A DNA stretch of 64,000 nucleotides from Stictocephala bisonia. Lineage: Eukaryota; Arthropoda; Insecta; Hemiptera; Membracidae. Under the pieces are notes generated by a model that saw nothing but the letters and a program-made list of their open reading frames with translations, was not told where the DNA came from and ran no database searches. The stretch spans positions 2,582,082 through 2,646,081 of the forward strand of contig JAQJVL010000004.1 of NCBI GenBank assembly GCA_035578905.1, written 5' to 3'. The position numbers and the translations under genes were made by a program. Shown piece after piece: positions 46,021 through 58,370 of the stretch. Within the stretch, counting starts at the first letter, position 1. Each line of letters begins with the position of its first letter.

Positions 46021-49000
46021 ACTTATTATTTAGCACAATAATTTAATAGGAAGGCTATATTTACTGTAGTGAAATGGTGAAACGCCTCGAAGATTATAGT
46101 AACAGGCACCAGGAAAACAATGTCGGCTGTCGGTCGGGTATAGAAGTTACGCTGATGTACTCTTTAAAATCATAGACTATTATTTCGATAAGTTCCTATC
46201 AATTTGGACAAGTCAATTCAGATCAAAATTACCGGAAATGAGTGAGTTAAAATCGGCAAGCTATAACCACGCAAAAAAATGTAACTGCGATATTTGAACA
46301 AGTCACATTTGAAATTTTGTTTCCTAAAAAATGATAAAAGTCATATAAAGTTCTTGCAGCAAAACCTACAACATAACTAACAACCTTGAAGTATTTCCAT
46401 GGAGTACATTTATTTATTTCTCTGTTTGGGTTCAGCACTATCAGTCTGTGAAACTAAGTGAGGGTTTTTTTGTTTATTGTGTCATTACTAATTAGTTTTC
46501 ATCTCTGTACTGCTCAGTAGCTTCATCCCTTTTAGAGCTTTCTAGAACTAAATTTATTTTGTTACTTTGGATAAATCTTAGGTCATACATCGTTTTTAAA
46601 AACTGCCAATCTCTCATGTCAGATTAAAAACACTTTTGGTAATAAACTTATGATATCAATAGTTTTATGAATCACTTACCACATTTTTCTACTGTTATTT
46701 TGTGCAAAAAAATTTAGAATTGTTTTTATATTTTTGTGGATAAATTTGTGTGTAAGATTTTTAAAAAATAAATAAAAACAAATTTGTCTCTAATGCTAAT
46801 GTATTAAAAACTAAACACGTATTTGAGAAGTGTAATAGTTAATGGTATGAAAATTTTTTTTTCTAAAATTATGTGTACTAGATATTCACCTTATAGAACT
46901 CTAACCTTGTTCACTTAACATGAATCACACACAAAGATGAACGAAACATTACTAGGATGTAACCTAATTATGTGGTGAGATATCTCTATAATTATAGATT
47001 ATCCATTATTGATTTTAGTAATTTCTGATTTTATTTTTCAACGTCAGTTTAATGCATTCGGAGTTGTTTTTCTTTGGTCAATGGTTTAAATGGCTGGAAA
47101 CCTAGCCTACTTAATTGTTATATAACAACTCAAGAGTAATCAATGTTGGTTTGTTCATTTTCGTATGGAAAGTAAATCAATTTGCTCTGAAAGTTATAGA
47201 ATTTGATTTTGGAGCGCCTACACACACAAGCGTGTGTCCTTGCACACATTTCGCATGTACACATTTAATGTTTTCTTAGTAAATAGTTACTAAGAAAACT
47301 ATATACATAAACTATATACATTACATAGAGAAACCCTCACTATGCTAGACCACACAGCAAAATAACGTTCACCAAAACTCTGTATTTGAGTCAACACGTC
47401 TTTGACAGACAAAGTGATCTTGAAGAATGATGGATTGAAACTAAATAAGGAGTATCGATTCCTGGCCAGTGATAGAGAGGGGTACGTATTGAAGACCTAG
47501 GGCTCATAGAAAAATCCAAAATTGCCAAAATAGCAAATAAAAATTTCCCAACAGCCTTTGTGTGACTGCTGTTTTGGTATTAGTGCTAATGAAGTAAGAT
47601 TACACAACTTAGAGTATTCATATAATTGGCATGTTTATTTTTTCTTTAGAAAAAATTCTAAAAAAAGGGCCCTTATTTTTATTATAATAGCCCCAAAAAG
47701 GCCATTTATTTTTCTACGAGTGTGCATCCGATAATAATAAAAGATAATAATAATAAAAACAAACAACACTTTTCACATTTATTAATTTAGCTTGTTTGAC
47801 TATTTTGAAAGTGATAGTATATTAAAGTTAATGTTGTATACCTTAATAATAGGATAAGTTTTCCTCAATAGAGGAAGTGCCTGATTTATTTAGGTTTTGG
47901 TAGTTACAGGAAAGCAACCTTACGTTTTAAAATTTGACAAGTGAAAGTGACAAACACACATTAAAATTAAATACAAAATAATAATAATATTGCACTAACT
48001 TGCCTTGAAATATCTCCTTTCAATATAATAGTGTTTTATTACTATTACTTTTTACTATTGTGTTTTACCCCTAAATAATAAGTAGTATATTGAACGATGC
48101 ATTTTGTTTTAGCTCAATTTGATTTATCACAGTATAAAAATGAACAAATTTTATTGAAATTTCATATACTCCTTAAATGAAGTAAAATCATTCATCACTG
48201 CAAGAGGTTGCCATCTTTATTTGCAATTCTAATTTCACGAATAATTAAGTGCTTTAATTTCTTCATATATAGTATTGAAATCCATGAAATATGCTTTGAA
48301 TGTTGTCTCTTTCTTTCGCTTGATACCTTCAGTAACTAATATTTGAGAAGATGGTAAAAATCAATTATTAAAATAGCCAACAAAATAGATTGTTTCCTAA
48401 GCTCATACTAAGAAACTAAGATTTTCTTTCATTTTCAGTTGATATTTATTGTAATTAATTGTTCTTAATTATTATCCTAATTTATTTCTTTTAGTTGATG
48501 ATTTTTAATATTTGTTGGATTATGTCAAAATTTGTTTAGTTTTTTTAATTGTTTGCGTAGGTCTGATTGAGATACATTTAGAAATTGCTAAGTACAGTTC
48601 TGTATTATGCAAGGCGAGCAACGGAGAGACCATTGCATTCTGAGTGAGTACCGGGTGATATGAAAAGTAATAGCATGGTTTCAACTAACCTAGTTTGATG
48701 CTTCACTCTTGGGAACGGGCTTGCTTTAATCCACTTCATTTACACTCCTCGTGTAGATTGCTTTCATCCTTTTTTACCCCTTGGGGTAGACACACAAGCC
48801 CAGCTCGTGCTGGTATTTCAGGACTGAATACCAAGACACTAGTTGAGCTCGTGGCAAGTATTCAACGATGCACTGCTCAGAAAGGGTTTGCATGCTCTTC
48901 TATAAGTCTTGAGGAATGAATGTAAACAAGAATATATTATTTTAGATGTTGGCTAACCTGATTTGAAAGAGTATCATTTGTGTTTGAGTGATTTTCATGT

Positions 49001-49332
49001 GTCTTTTGCTAGTCCTAGCGTTTGCACTTCCAATTTGTTTGTTTTCATGGTTGGTATAAAACGAGAAAACCTTTAGTTATCCAGGTTGAAATGTTGCTAA
49101 ATAGTTATTATGATTGTTATTCTAATAGCAATTAAACTGACAGATTTGTAAAAATTATGAAATATCGTGTTTTTTAAAGTTGAAACTTATTTAAAAGTAA
49201 ACATTTGTAAGTTTAATATAAAGAAAAGGTAGACTATTTGGCTTTTTATGTGCTTCTACACTGTAGTAACGTACACAAAACTTATCTGCAATTAGAGTTG
49301 AACAGTAATGGTTCTCTATTAATTAGTATATA
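46021..49332. other. 3' intron, mostly unassigned
   Basis: About 3.3 kb of AT-rich sequence. The patch at 48600-48930 is less AT-rich and has an open frame I do not recognise. No TIR pairs or coding similarity found. Confidence 0.45.
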
Positions 49333-50595
49333 CGAGGTGCCTCCAGAAAGAAAGTTCTTTTTAGCTGGTAAAATGAAACAAATAGGTATACAAACATTTG
49401 ATTTATTGTATAAGAATCTGCTTATTCTAAACTATATTCAACATAGCTTTCACCATTTTGCAAGCATTTATTGTAGCTTGGTACTAGTTTTTGTATTCCT
49501 TTGTCATAAAAGTTCACCGCCCGTGACTTTAACCATGTATAAACATGTCATTTAATCTCATCGTCGTCATGGAATATCTTTCCAGCGATATTGAATTTAA
49601 TGTTTAAGTAGTGGTATTAGTCAATTGTAGCAAGGTCTGGGCTATATGGAGGGTAGTAAAATTACTCGCATTCAAATTCATTCAAAAGTTGTTGTGTCAG
49701 ATTTGCAGTGTGAGGGCGAGCATTGCTGTACAACGAAACAATGCCGCTAGACAGCATTCCATGGCGCTTGTTCTGTATTCCACAACGCAGTTTCCTATGC
49801 ATCTTGCATTAAGCGTAGCGGTAATTGCTCCGCACCGCGGTAGAAAGTCCAGTAAAAGAACACTGTGTCTATCCCAAAAAATTGTGCACATGATTTTTCT
49901 GTTTGGCTTTGATGATCAACATTGGCTTTGATTTTTCTCTTTGCTAGTGACTATGTGTGCCTCTACTGTATCGATTACCGCTTTGTTTCAAGCGTATCAT
50001 AGGCTACCCAAGACTCGTCTCCAGTCACTATTCTGTTAAGGCAAGTATCTCCATCGTCGTCGTAATGAATCGAAAATTCAAGAGCAGCACTAAGACTTGA
50101 ATGTTTTCTCATGTGTTCTCCAGTTAAAGTGTTTGGCAGCCAGCATGGAAAAAGTTTTCGATAGCCTAGTTTGTCATGAACATTTTCGTGGTGAGTGATC
50201 AGCGAACTTGTGGAAATTCCATCGAAAGATTCAAAATCGTAAACTTAACGGTTTCTCTTTTTTTTATTTACTGCATGAACAAGTTCATCATTGACCAAAG
50301 TTGGACACGCACTTCTTTCTTCATCGTTCACACCATGTGGAATGATACGACCACTTTTGAATTGGTTTACCCATCTTCTAACTATTGAATCACTCACTAC
50401 ATTAGAATTATAAACTTCACAGAGCTGTTTATGAATTTCAACTGGTTTTATGTTTCTCGCACAAGTAAATAACTTGAAATGGCATCAGCTGCTTCGTAAT
50501 ACGACAACAATAGACAACGTGCATGTATGAAACTGCGATCGCTACATTGTAACAGCGAAAAATACAAACGGAACTTACTTTCTGCATGCCCCTCG
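49333..50595 (-). mobile_element. Mariner element with TA duplication
   Basis: Left end CGAGGTGCCTCCAGAAAGAA (49333) and inverted right end CGAGGGGCATGCAGAAAGTA (ending 50595), flanked by TA (49331-49332, 50596-50597). Its 1.26-kb length is that of a full mariner. The transposase lies on the minus strand and is broken. Confidence 0.88.
49400..50560 (-). pseudogene. Mariner transposase, decayed
   Basis: Antisense reading gives the N-terminal HTH region VRNIKPVEIHKQLCEVYNSN followed by VVSDSIVRRWVNQFKSGR at about 50310-50465. Later, NARPHTANLTQQLLNEF and FYYPPYSPDLATIDYYHYL appear at about 49590-49740. These last two carry the second and third catalytic positions of a mariner DD34D transposase (the Asp of HDNARPH is lost to sequence change; SPDLA is kept). 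Numerous stops and shifts separate the blocks. Confidence 0.87.
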
Positions 50596-50862
50596 TATAT
50601 ATCGCAGACAAGTTTCTGTGAAAACGAATATATATGTTTGAACACATAATATGGAAACTAATGAACAAGAACTCATGGGAGTTCAGATATAGTATTTTGT
50701 CTAGTGTATTTTTATAAGAAATGTATGCATAAATTTAGATTTCCTAGTGAAAAACATAAGTGTGTGTCAAAAGAAATTGTACGCCAAATTTAATTGCATT
50801 AATGAAAAAAAATGTATTTTTACTAATAATTTGTACAAAAACAATTTATAAATAAATTTTAA

Positions 50863-51512
50863 CATGTTCACTGCGTTGTTATAATTTCTTGGCCATTCAT
50901 CCTGTGCGTCAATTTATCAATTCAGTGCGGTACGAGATTCCGAGATCTTGTTGCGCAACAGAAGTTCTGCGCTCAATATCATGTCATCAATTGAAGATAG
51001 AGCACTCTAGGTTGTTGTTTTAGAACTATCAAGTGTATGACGTCATAAGTGCGATGCAGGATGTGGATATAGCGTATAAGCACGAGGTCTCGAGATCTCG
51101 TGTCGCTTATAAGAAAGTACTGTAATAAATTATACTCCAGCTGAGAAATTGAGGTTACGTTGTAAATAAACAGACAACCACATGGAACAACTCTCCCGCC
51201 TTTTCAAACAACAGCTGACAATCTGTTTGCTAATATTGACGTTTAGTCTAACATGTGATCGACGAGGTCTATAGATCTCATACTGCATATAACTAATATG
51301 TCATTACTCTGGTCACGTAAGGTATAGATCTCGTTTAAGATTTAGATTACTATTAAACTCACAAAGAAAAATGATTCCATAGAGTACAATTACTGCAACA
51401 ATGCGTTAATTACAACGAAAAATATCACAAACGAATTAAATGCGAATTTCATCACCGTGTTAATGTAAGCCTACTACTTGAGACCCAGGGATCTTGTGAC
51501 GCAGTGAACATA
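50863..51512. mobile_element. TTAA-flanked MITE with repeated AGATCT palindromes
   Basis: TTAA at 50859-50862 precedes CATGTTCACTGCGTTG, and the inverted copy (GACGCAGTGAACATA) ends at 51512 before TTAA 51513-51516. TTAA targets point to piggyBac- or Kolobok-like elements. Inside, the hexamer AGATCT or a near match recurs in GA-rich imperfect palindromes (about 50950, 51087, 51274, 51325, 51490), for example GGTCTCGAGATCTCGTG. No transposase. Confidence 0.78.
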
Positions 51513-51516
51513 TTAA

Positions 51517-52060
51517 TAAAATTATTGAAATTTTTAAATAGTTAATAATTATACCTTTAATTAATATAAATTTTTTGAGCAAAAATGCCACCAGTTTCAT
51601 TGCTTTTTTTCTAAACCAGAATATTTATTTTTATAAATGTTTAGTCATAAAAAAACATACTTTGTGCTTATTTTAACTGCTGATACCAGTCCGAAATAAA
51701 CATAAATAACGATAGTTTGGGGACCTGATTTGGAACTAACTAGTAGCAACAGTTTTTTATTTCTTATGATGACTATACCATATTTTGAGGTGAAAAGTTT
51801 TGATATGTATAGAAAAAACCTCCTTGATTAATTTTTACTGTTCTATCCTGACAAAAAAAAAAAAAATAATCTGTTGTGTATCTGTTCCATATAATGATTT
51901 TTATAGTATAATTTGTTTTAAAAATCTGTATTGATGATTCACCGGTTAAGTAGACCCAAAATATCACGTGAACTACAAAAATTATTGTATTATGTAAGGC
52001 ACAGGTTGTAGGCTAACGGAATTGCTATAGAATCATTCAATTCTCCAATAAATTAATTTT
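51517..52060. other. Intron, nothing recognised
   Basis: AT-rich; abuts the truncated end of the BEL/Pao remnant at about 52060. Confidence 0.45.
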
Positions 52061-52061
52061 T

Positions 52062-52730
52062 TTCTTGCAGTTTGAGTCCTTCACTTAATGATGAAGCTCC
52101 TGTGACATTGTAATCAACATACATATCTCATTGTACAACTTGAACAGCCATAGGATAATTTTCTCCTTCATCTAACACTTTAAGCTGTTTTAGAACTCTT
52201 AAAGCTAGAAAGGGAGCTGAAATAAATCCATACGTAACAGTTCACAGTTCATACTTTGTAAAAGCCTGTGCAGGGTCAAATTTCCAGTATATGTGTTGAA
52301 ATTATCTGTCTTGAGGATGGATGGATCTGAATTTGTCTGCTATCAATTTTGTACATTTTAACATTGTCTGCTAAAAACACAACCTGGTGCATTCTGAAGC
52401 GCAGTAAAATATCCCTAATGTCTTGTTGTAGTTTAGAACCTGCCGTGAGCTGACTATTTAGTGATGGAGATTGGGCTGATGCATCAAAGACTACTCTGAA
52501 CTTTATCTGGCCTCTATCTTCTTTCGTCACTCCGTGGTGAGGGAAAAATATTTTGAAGGAGGCTTGGTAGGCTGCATATGTCCTAAATCCAGATATTCTC
52601 ATATTGTGGTATTCTGACATTAAGTGAGGGTCCTGAATAAGTCTTCTTTCAAGGTTGTAGAATCTCTTAAGAGAATTTCCCTCAGAAGGTTGTAGAATCT
52701 TTAGAAAACTTCCCTCAGAGTTACCCAATT
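52062..52730 (-). pseudogene. BEL/Pao reverse transcriptase, N-terminal part, broken
   Basis: The open part (52276-52728) shows the linker FYNLERRLIQDPHLMSEYHN and the motifs FFPHHGVTKEDRGQIKFRVV, FDASAQSPS and ILLRFRMHQVVFLADNVKMY. The latter is the block around the first catalytic Asp of BEL/Pao RT. Left of 52276 the similarity continues through frameshifts to about 52062 and then stops before the YVDD region can be completed. Truncation plus shifts mean no product. Confidence 0.85.
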
Positions 52731-52894
52731 AAACGTTTGAGTCCCTAAATGGAAGGCTAACAACATACTGACCAGAACTATTGTCTAATCTAGAATAGTA
52801 ATTTTTTGTGTCTCTCACATGCGTTACCCTCTGCATTGATTTTAAAAATGTTCATGGGGGCTCTTCTAGCACCCAAAAGCATTGAGCTGTTTTC

Positions 52895-53280
52895 TCAAAT
52901 TATGGGTTTCATCCAAAACAGTGAAGAAAGAAGTGCTGTTACCATTGGACATGGGGTCAGATCCATGTGCACATCCAATGGCAATGTAACCAAATATGGA
53001 AGATAAAGTTTAAGCTGATGGTGATGGATGGTTAACGAAGATCCATTCCAAATATCAGAAAAAAGATCTGAACCAAGCATGAATTCAACTGGTCCTGGTT
53101 GCCAAAAAGTAGGATCAGCTAACTCATATTTTGTATATACTTTCCATAACTCAGAATGCATGGGAAAGTTTGGCAAATGTGATGCAACATTATTCACAAC
53201 TATTCAGTTTAAAGATGAGGTTCATGTAAGGTCTTAAACAACTACCTTCCCTTTAATACCATCAAAATATGTCTGACCAG
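52895..53280 (-). pseudogene. BEL/Pao protease region, broken
   Basis: Minus-strand frame with NVASHLPNFPMHSELWKVYT and WQPGPVEFMLGSDLFSDIWN. The LGSD block corresponds to the LGADVF-type motif following the aspartic protease in BEL/Pao polyproteins. The N-terminal half, near 53240-53300, is out of frame and interrupted. Confidence 0.75.
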
Positions 53281-53608
53281 TAGCAGATATTTTATGAGAG
53301 AATGGTATTAATTTAACCCTAATTTTTTTTCAAGCACTTTTTAGTTATGAATTAATGTTGACTACAAGAGTTCACAACTACCTGACATTCTCAGGAAGAG
53401 TCGCCAACAAACTTGAGGACATTTTATAACAAAGATTGCTTTACAGTACTGTCTACTTTTGTAGCTGATGATATTGTGTTAACATCAGTGGTTGGTATGT
53501 GTGAGAGAGAATTATGTCATTTCTTGCAAACTTTACAATTCCGTTTAGAGTTTCGTTTGTTGGTAGTGTGACCATATAATTTCTGCACTCATGCCAAAAT
53601 TTCAACAT

Positions 53609-54106
53609 TCAAAGCCTATTATCAATGGAAGACTCAATAAATGTATTGCACTTATATAGAGCATAACAATCACCTTTGCAAATGTAACATGAAGATCTAG
53701 TAGCTTCATCTTTGGTTGAGGTCTTTAATGAGGTTCTAGATAAGAGTGAAGTCTTTAGATTGTGTGCATTTAGTAATTTTTTACCACTGGTTTTCCCATC
53801 AGAAGGGAATTTGTTCTCATGGCTTAATAGTGTATTCCCACTTGCCAGCTGTAATGCAAAACAGAGCATGTGCAGGAATTTGTTTATATAATTGAAAACA
53901 GGGAATTCTTTTCCTTTATCTTGAAGCTCAAATTGTTCCCTAGTAATAGGATCAAGTAGGCAAACTGAAATATGAAACAGAATGAAATCACCTTCATCAG
54001 GAATTTTAAGAAGTTTGAATGCTACAATGTTGTCCAAATCTTGAGAAAGAAATTACTCAAATGAGTCCGCAGTTGCCTTTCCTTGCTGAGGTTTTAATCC
54101 CATCAT
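53609..54106 (-). pseudogene. BEL/Pao gag, C-terminal part with zinc knuckle
   Basis: After the last array unit (…NYLNQMMGLKPQQG) and a stop near 54050, the frame 53609-54037 continues as gag: LLKIPDEGDFILFHISVCLL, DPITREQFELQDKGKEFPVF, and at the end SSCYICKGDCYALYKCNTF. The last string is a CxxC…C zinc-knuckle-like motif, as in BEL/Pao gag (CxLCKGxHxLxxC), with His replaced. The stop separating it from the array frame makes the gag frame discontinuous. Confidence 0.82.
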
Positions 54107-55836
54107 TTGATTGAGATAATTAGAAGCCAGCATACGCTTGTTATCATAGATATCATTCAATGCCTTCCAAGCAAGGTCATAACTATCTTCTATTACTGGT
54201 AGATCACAAATTACTGTTGATGCAGTACCTGACATTTGATTGAGATAATTAGAAGCCAGCATACGCTTGTTATCATAGATATCATTCAATGCCTTCCAAG
54301 CAAGGTCATAACTATCTTCTATTACTGGTAGATCACAAATTACTGTTGATGCAGTACCTGACATTTGATTGAGATAATTAGAAGCCAGCATACGCTTGTT
54401 ATCATAGATATCATTCAATGCCTTCCAAGCAAGGTCATAACTATCTTCTATTACTGGTAGATCACAAATTACTGTTGATGCAGTACCTGACATTTGATTG
54501 AGATAATTAGAAGCCAGCATACGCTTGTTATCATAGATATCATTCAATGCCTTCCAAGCAAGGTCATAACTATCTTCTATTACTGGTAGATCACTAATTA
54601 CGGTTGATGCAGTACCTGACATTTGATTGAGATAATTAGAAGCCAGCATACGCTTGTTATCATAGATATCATTCAATGCCTTCCAAGCAAGGTCATAACT
54701 ATCTTCTATTACTGGTAGATAACTAATTACTGTTGATGCAGTACCTGACATTTGATTGAGATAATTAGAAGCCAGCATACGCTTGTTATCATAGATATCA
54801 TTTAATGCCTTCCAAGCAAGGTCATAACTATCTTCTATTACTGGTAGATCACAAATTACTGTTGATGCAGTACCTGACATTTGATTGAGATAATTAGAAG
54901 CCAGCATACGCTTGTTATCATAAATATCATTCAATGCCTTCCAAGCAAGGTCATAACTATCTTCTATTACTGGTAGATCACAAATTACTGTTGATGCAGT
55001 ACCTGACATTTGATTGAGATAATTAGAAGCCAGCATACGCTTGTTATCATAGATATCATTTAATGCCTTCCAAGCAAGGTCATAACTATCTTCTATTACT
55101 GGTAGATCACAAATTACTGTTGATGCAGTACCTGACATTTGATTGAGATAATTAGAAGCCAGCATACGCTTGTTATCATAGATATCATTCAATGCCTTCC
55201 AAGCAAGGTCATAACTATCTTCTATTACTGGTAGATCACAAATTACTGTTGATGCAGTACCTGACATTTGATTGAGATAATTAGAAGCCAGCATACGCTT
55301 GTTATCATAGATATCATTCAATGCCTTCCAAGCAAGGTCATAACTATCTTCTATTACTGGTAGATCACAAATTACTGTTGATGCAGTACCTGACATTTGA
55401 TTGAGATAATTAGAAGCCAGCATACGCTTGTTATCATAGATATCATTCAATGCCTTCCAAGCAAGGTCATAACTATCTTCTATTACTGGTAGATCACTAA
55501 TTACTGTTGATGCAGTACCTGACATTTGATTGAGATAATTAGAAGCCAGCATACGCTTGTTATCATAGATATCATTCAATGCCTTCCAAGCAAGGTCATA
55601 ACTATCTTCTATTACTGCTAGATCACTAATTACTGTTGATGCAGTACCTGACATTTGATTGAGATAATTAGAAGCCAGCATACGCTTGTTATCATAGATA
55701 TCATTCAATGCCTTCCAAGCAAGGTCATAACTATCTTCTATTACTGGTAGATCACAAATTACTGTTGATGCAGTACCTGACATTTGATTGAGATAATTAG
55801 AAGCCAGCATACGCTTGTTATCATAGATATCATTCA
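54107..55836 (-). repeat. Tandem array 1: 129-bp gag-derived units, about 13.4 copies
   Basis: Units of exactly 129 bp (43 codons) repeat 13.4 times; TTTGATTGAGATAATTAGAA recurs every 129 bp from 54106 to 55782. The encoded unit contains SGTASTVICDLPVIEDSYD, LAWKALNDIYDNKRMLASN and YLNQM. It is open in frame for the whole array, giving a 594-residue ORF (54053-55837). The unit is the part of BEL/Pao gag (DUF1759-like) around the DNKR motif. The last unit on the left runs into ordinary gag (LNQMMGLKP). Units are almost identical; variants include C/S at TVI(C/S)D, one SYLPV and one SDLAV. Confidence 0.95.
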
Positions 55837-56566
55837 CAGGGTGGCTACTCGCCGGGAATGTCAGGAAAACTTGGAATTATGCTTGAATTTTACGGCGCCT
55901 TGAAAAAACCTGGAAATATGCTTGAATTTTGGTAACCATCGGGAATTCTCGTCGAGCGAGACGAGAGTAAGCCTAATCCGGTGACGTCAGGAAGGTTCGG
56001 ACTTCAGGACTTCAGTTAAACTCAAGTGATAAGTTTGGGAAACATCGTCAATCTTCGTATGATAGATAAGACACGAGTCGATTCGGCACATTGATATGTT
56101 CAAAATAATACACATGCAATAGTTTGACAAAACGGTTGCAACCGAAACAGTTTTGATGTCGAAACAGTTGAATGAAGCTGTTGCAGACAATATGATAGCT
56201 TCACCCACCGCATTTTGCCGAAACACGCAAATCAATCCAATATCAAGCGTTACCTCTTAGATTTGTTGACATTCTGTTGCAATTTACGCTGCAGGTTAAA
56301 GTTGCGACTAAACTTTGGGGGTTATCGTTTTGTTCTATTGATATCAGATGACGCTCACTGTTGCTGTCTATTCTACTGCAGCTATTTGCAAAATTTTGAA
56401 ACTGTTGCGTTCTTTTTAAATAACGAAAATACATTGACAACAGGCTGGGCTGATGCATTTGTTTTGTTTACGTTTACGATTACCGGCAATAACAGGTGGG
56501 CAACAAGAAGAGATAATGTAAACGGCGTGTTTTGTTAATTAACCTTCCAGTTTATTTATTTAGTTA

Positions 56567-57113
56567 TCTATATATATAAAAGGCAAAGCCCTCACTGATT
56601 GACTCACTCACTCATCACTAATTCTCCAACTTCCCATGTAGGTAGAGAGCTGAAATTTTGTACACTGTTTCTTTAGAACTTAAATAGGACAACTAAAGTA
56701 TTTTCATCTTGATAAAGTACTCCTAAGGGGTATAAAGCACCCTTAAAAGATTGGTCCATAAGGATAACATTGGGTTGATTTTAGTAAATTAATAACAGCT
56801 GTTTTGTAAATAAATAAACATGTCTATTTTGAATGTTTGACATTATACTATTTAATATTTTACTATGAGTTTAATCTTCAGCTGTTAAACAAAAATAAAT
56901 GAAATGAACACTCTTGAAATAGGCTAAATAGGTGGCAAAGCAATTAGTGTGAGTGAGATACTGTACCGAAATGTAATATTGTAATTTTACGTTATATAGT
57001 TAATATACCGATTTTTGTATTGAATAGTTACATGCCGAGGCCGAAGGCCGAGGTGTATCGAGCGTAGCGAGCGTCGGGGTTGGCACGCGAAGCGTGCAGG
57101 GGTGTCCCCTAGT
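56567..57113 (+). mobile_element. Non-autonomous Helitron
   Basis: Begins TCTATATATATAAAAGGC (5' TC) after an A. It ends CTAGT at 57113 followed by T, that is, an A/T target with no duplication. A hairpin GCACGCGAAGCGTGC (57083-57097) stands 11 bp before the terminal CTAGT, as in Helitron 3' ends. Further short palindromes (GGCCGAAGGCC, CGAGCGTAGCGAGCG) precede it. The 547-bp interior includes GACTCACTCACTCATCACTA, a motif often seen near the 5' end of such elements. No Rep/helicase is encoded. Confidence 0.8.
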
Positions 57114-57404
57114 TATCAATAAAATGCAGAATTACTTAAACAATTTATCATTGATAAAAACATTAATATAAAGTTCATTGGATGTTGTTTCAAGTATGGA
57201 ACGTTTTGTGTTGTAGTTTATTGACTTAAAGGTCTAGGCCTACTAACGCTAAAATCGTAATTTTTGACAAACTGTTTTAGTTTTGTGTGAATTATTATTT
57301 ATTAAAACCAACAAGGTTATTATGTAGTTTCTTGCCACCAAAGAAAATTTAAAAACTACCTGAAATGGGTAAATAATTGACTACAATTTCGTGAGAATTT
57401 TTTA

Positions 57405-58370
57405 TTCTTCGGAAATCGTTTTTACCGAACAATTCGAAAAAACTAATGTCATTTTAGTATTTTTGATATATTTCCGTTAATGTAAATGATATTATAAACA
57501 TTTTTTTTATTTTGATGTGTTGTTTTTGCGCTAAATACGAATTTGTAAACTATTTTGGTCTATACAAATTATTTCTCGAGTTATAACGGAAAAACTACTT
57601 TCACGGCGAATCACGATTAGCGATCATTATATACATCAGATTTTAACCACAAAAAACTGAATTCACGCATACTCCTGCTGGAATGACGGAGGATAGGCCG
57701 TCACGGAGGCCAGGCACAATAATTTAACGCAAATTATGTCTATTTGTTGAGTAAAAAGTCATGATAAGTTCGGTTATGTTTGGTTAGGTCAGTAAAAAGT
57801 GTATTTTTCAGGCCGAAAAAAATAATGTTACTGGATATCCCAATTATATATTCGTGATCAACATAAAAAACATTTCGCGGAAATTACGTATTTTACCGAA
57901 AAATTCGGAAAACTAATATCACAACTTATAGTATTTTTGACATATTTCTGTTAGTTTGAATAGTATTTTAATCATGGTTTTTTTTTATTTCGATGTTTTT
58001 TTTTTTTTTTACTGAATATGAATTTGGTCTATTACCATTATTTCTTGAGATATAAGGAAAAACTACTTTCGCAGCGAATCACGATTAGCGGCCATTACGC
58101 GATCATTATATATAACAACTATTAATCACAAAAACCAAATTCATCTATATTTCCGCCGGAGTTACAGCCGCAGACCGTCACGGAGGCCAACACCCGAATT
58201 TAATGCAAATAACGAATTTTTGTTGAGTAAATAGACAATTAGGATAAGTTAAGTTATGTTTGGTTAGGTAAGTATAAAATGCATTTTTCAGGCTAAATAA
58301 ATAATTTTATTGCAAACACAATTATACAATCGTGTTCAGCTTAAAAAAAACATGTGAAATGGAAAAGAAA
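57405..58370. repeat. Two tandem units of about 480 bp inside the transposon
   Basis: The block from about 57405 (TTTTTACCGAACAATTCGAA, then GGTCTAT…TTATTTCTCGAG…AATCACGATTAGCG…CCGTCACGGAGGCCA…GTTATGTTTGGTTAGGT) recurs from about 57888 with perhaps 80 percent identity. Non-coding; it explains most of the right half of the element. Confidence 0.75.

Noticed and set aside
48695..48919. Plus-strand ORF of 74 residues in a less AT-rich patch
   Set aside because: No similarity recognised, no splice or start context; left as unassigned intron.
52061..52112. Possible terminal Lnk exon after a good acceptor (ttcttgcag), reading LSPSLNDEAPVTL then stop
   Set aside because: The phase does not match the donor at 39538, and the sequence is the antisense of the BEL/Pao RT remnant.
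54053..55837. 594-residue ORF as a host repeat protein gene
   Set aside because: The repeat unit is a segment of BEL/Pao gag and the frame joins gag remnants on its left. No host start, promoter or splice evidence. Kept as a repeat array. The same applies to 58951-60723.
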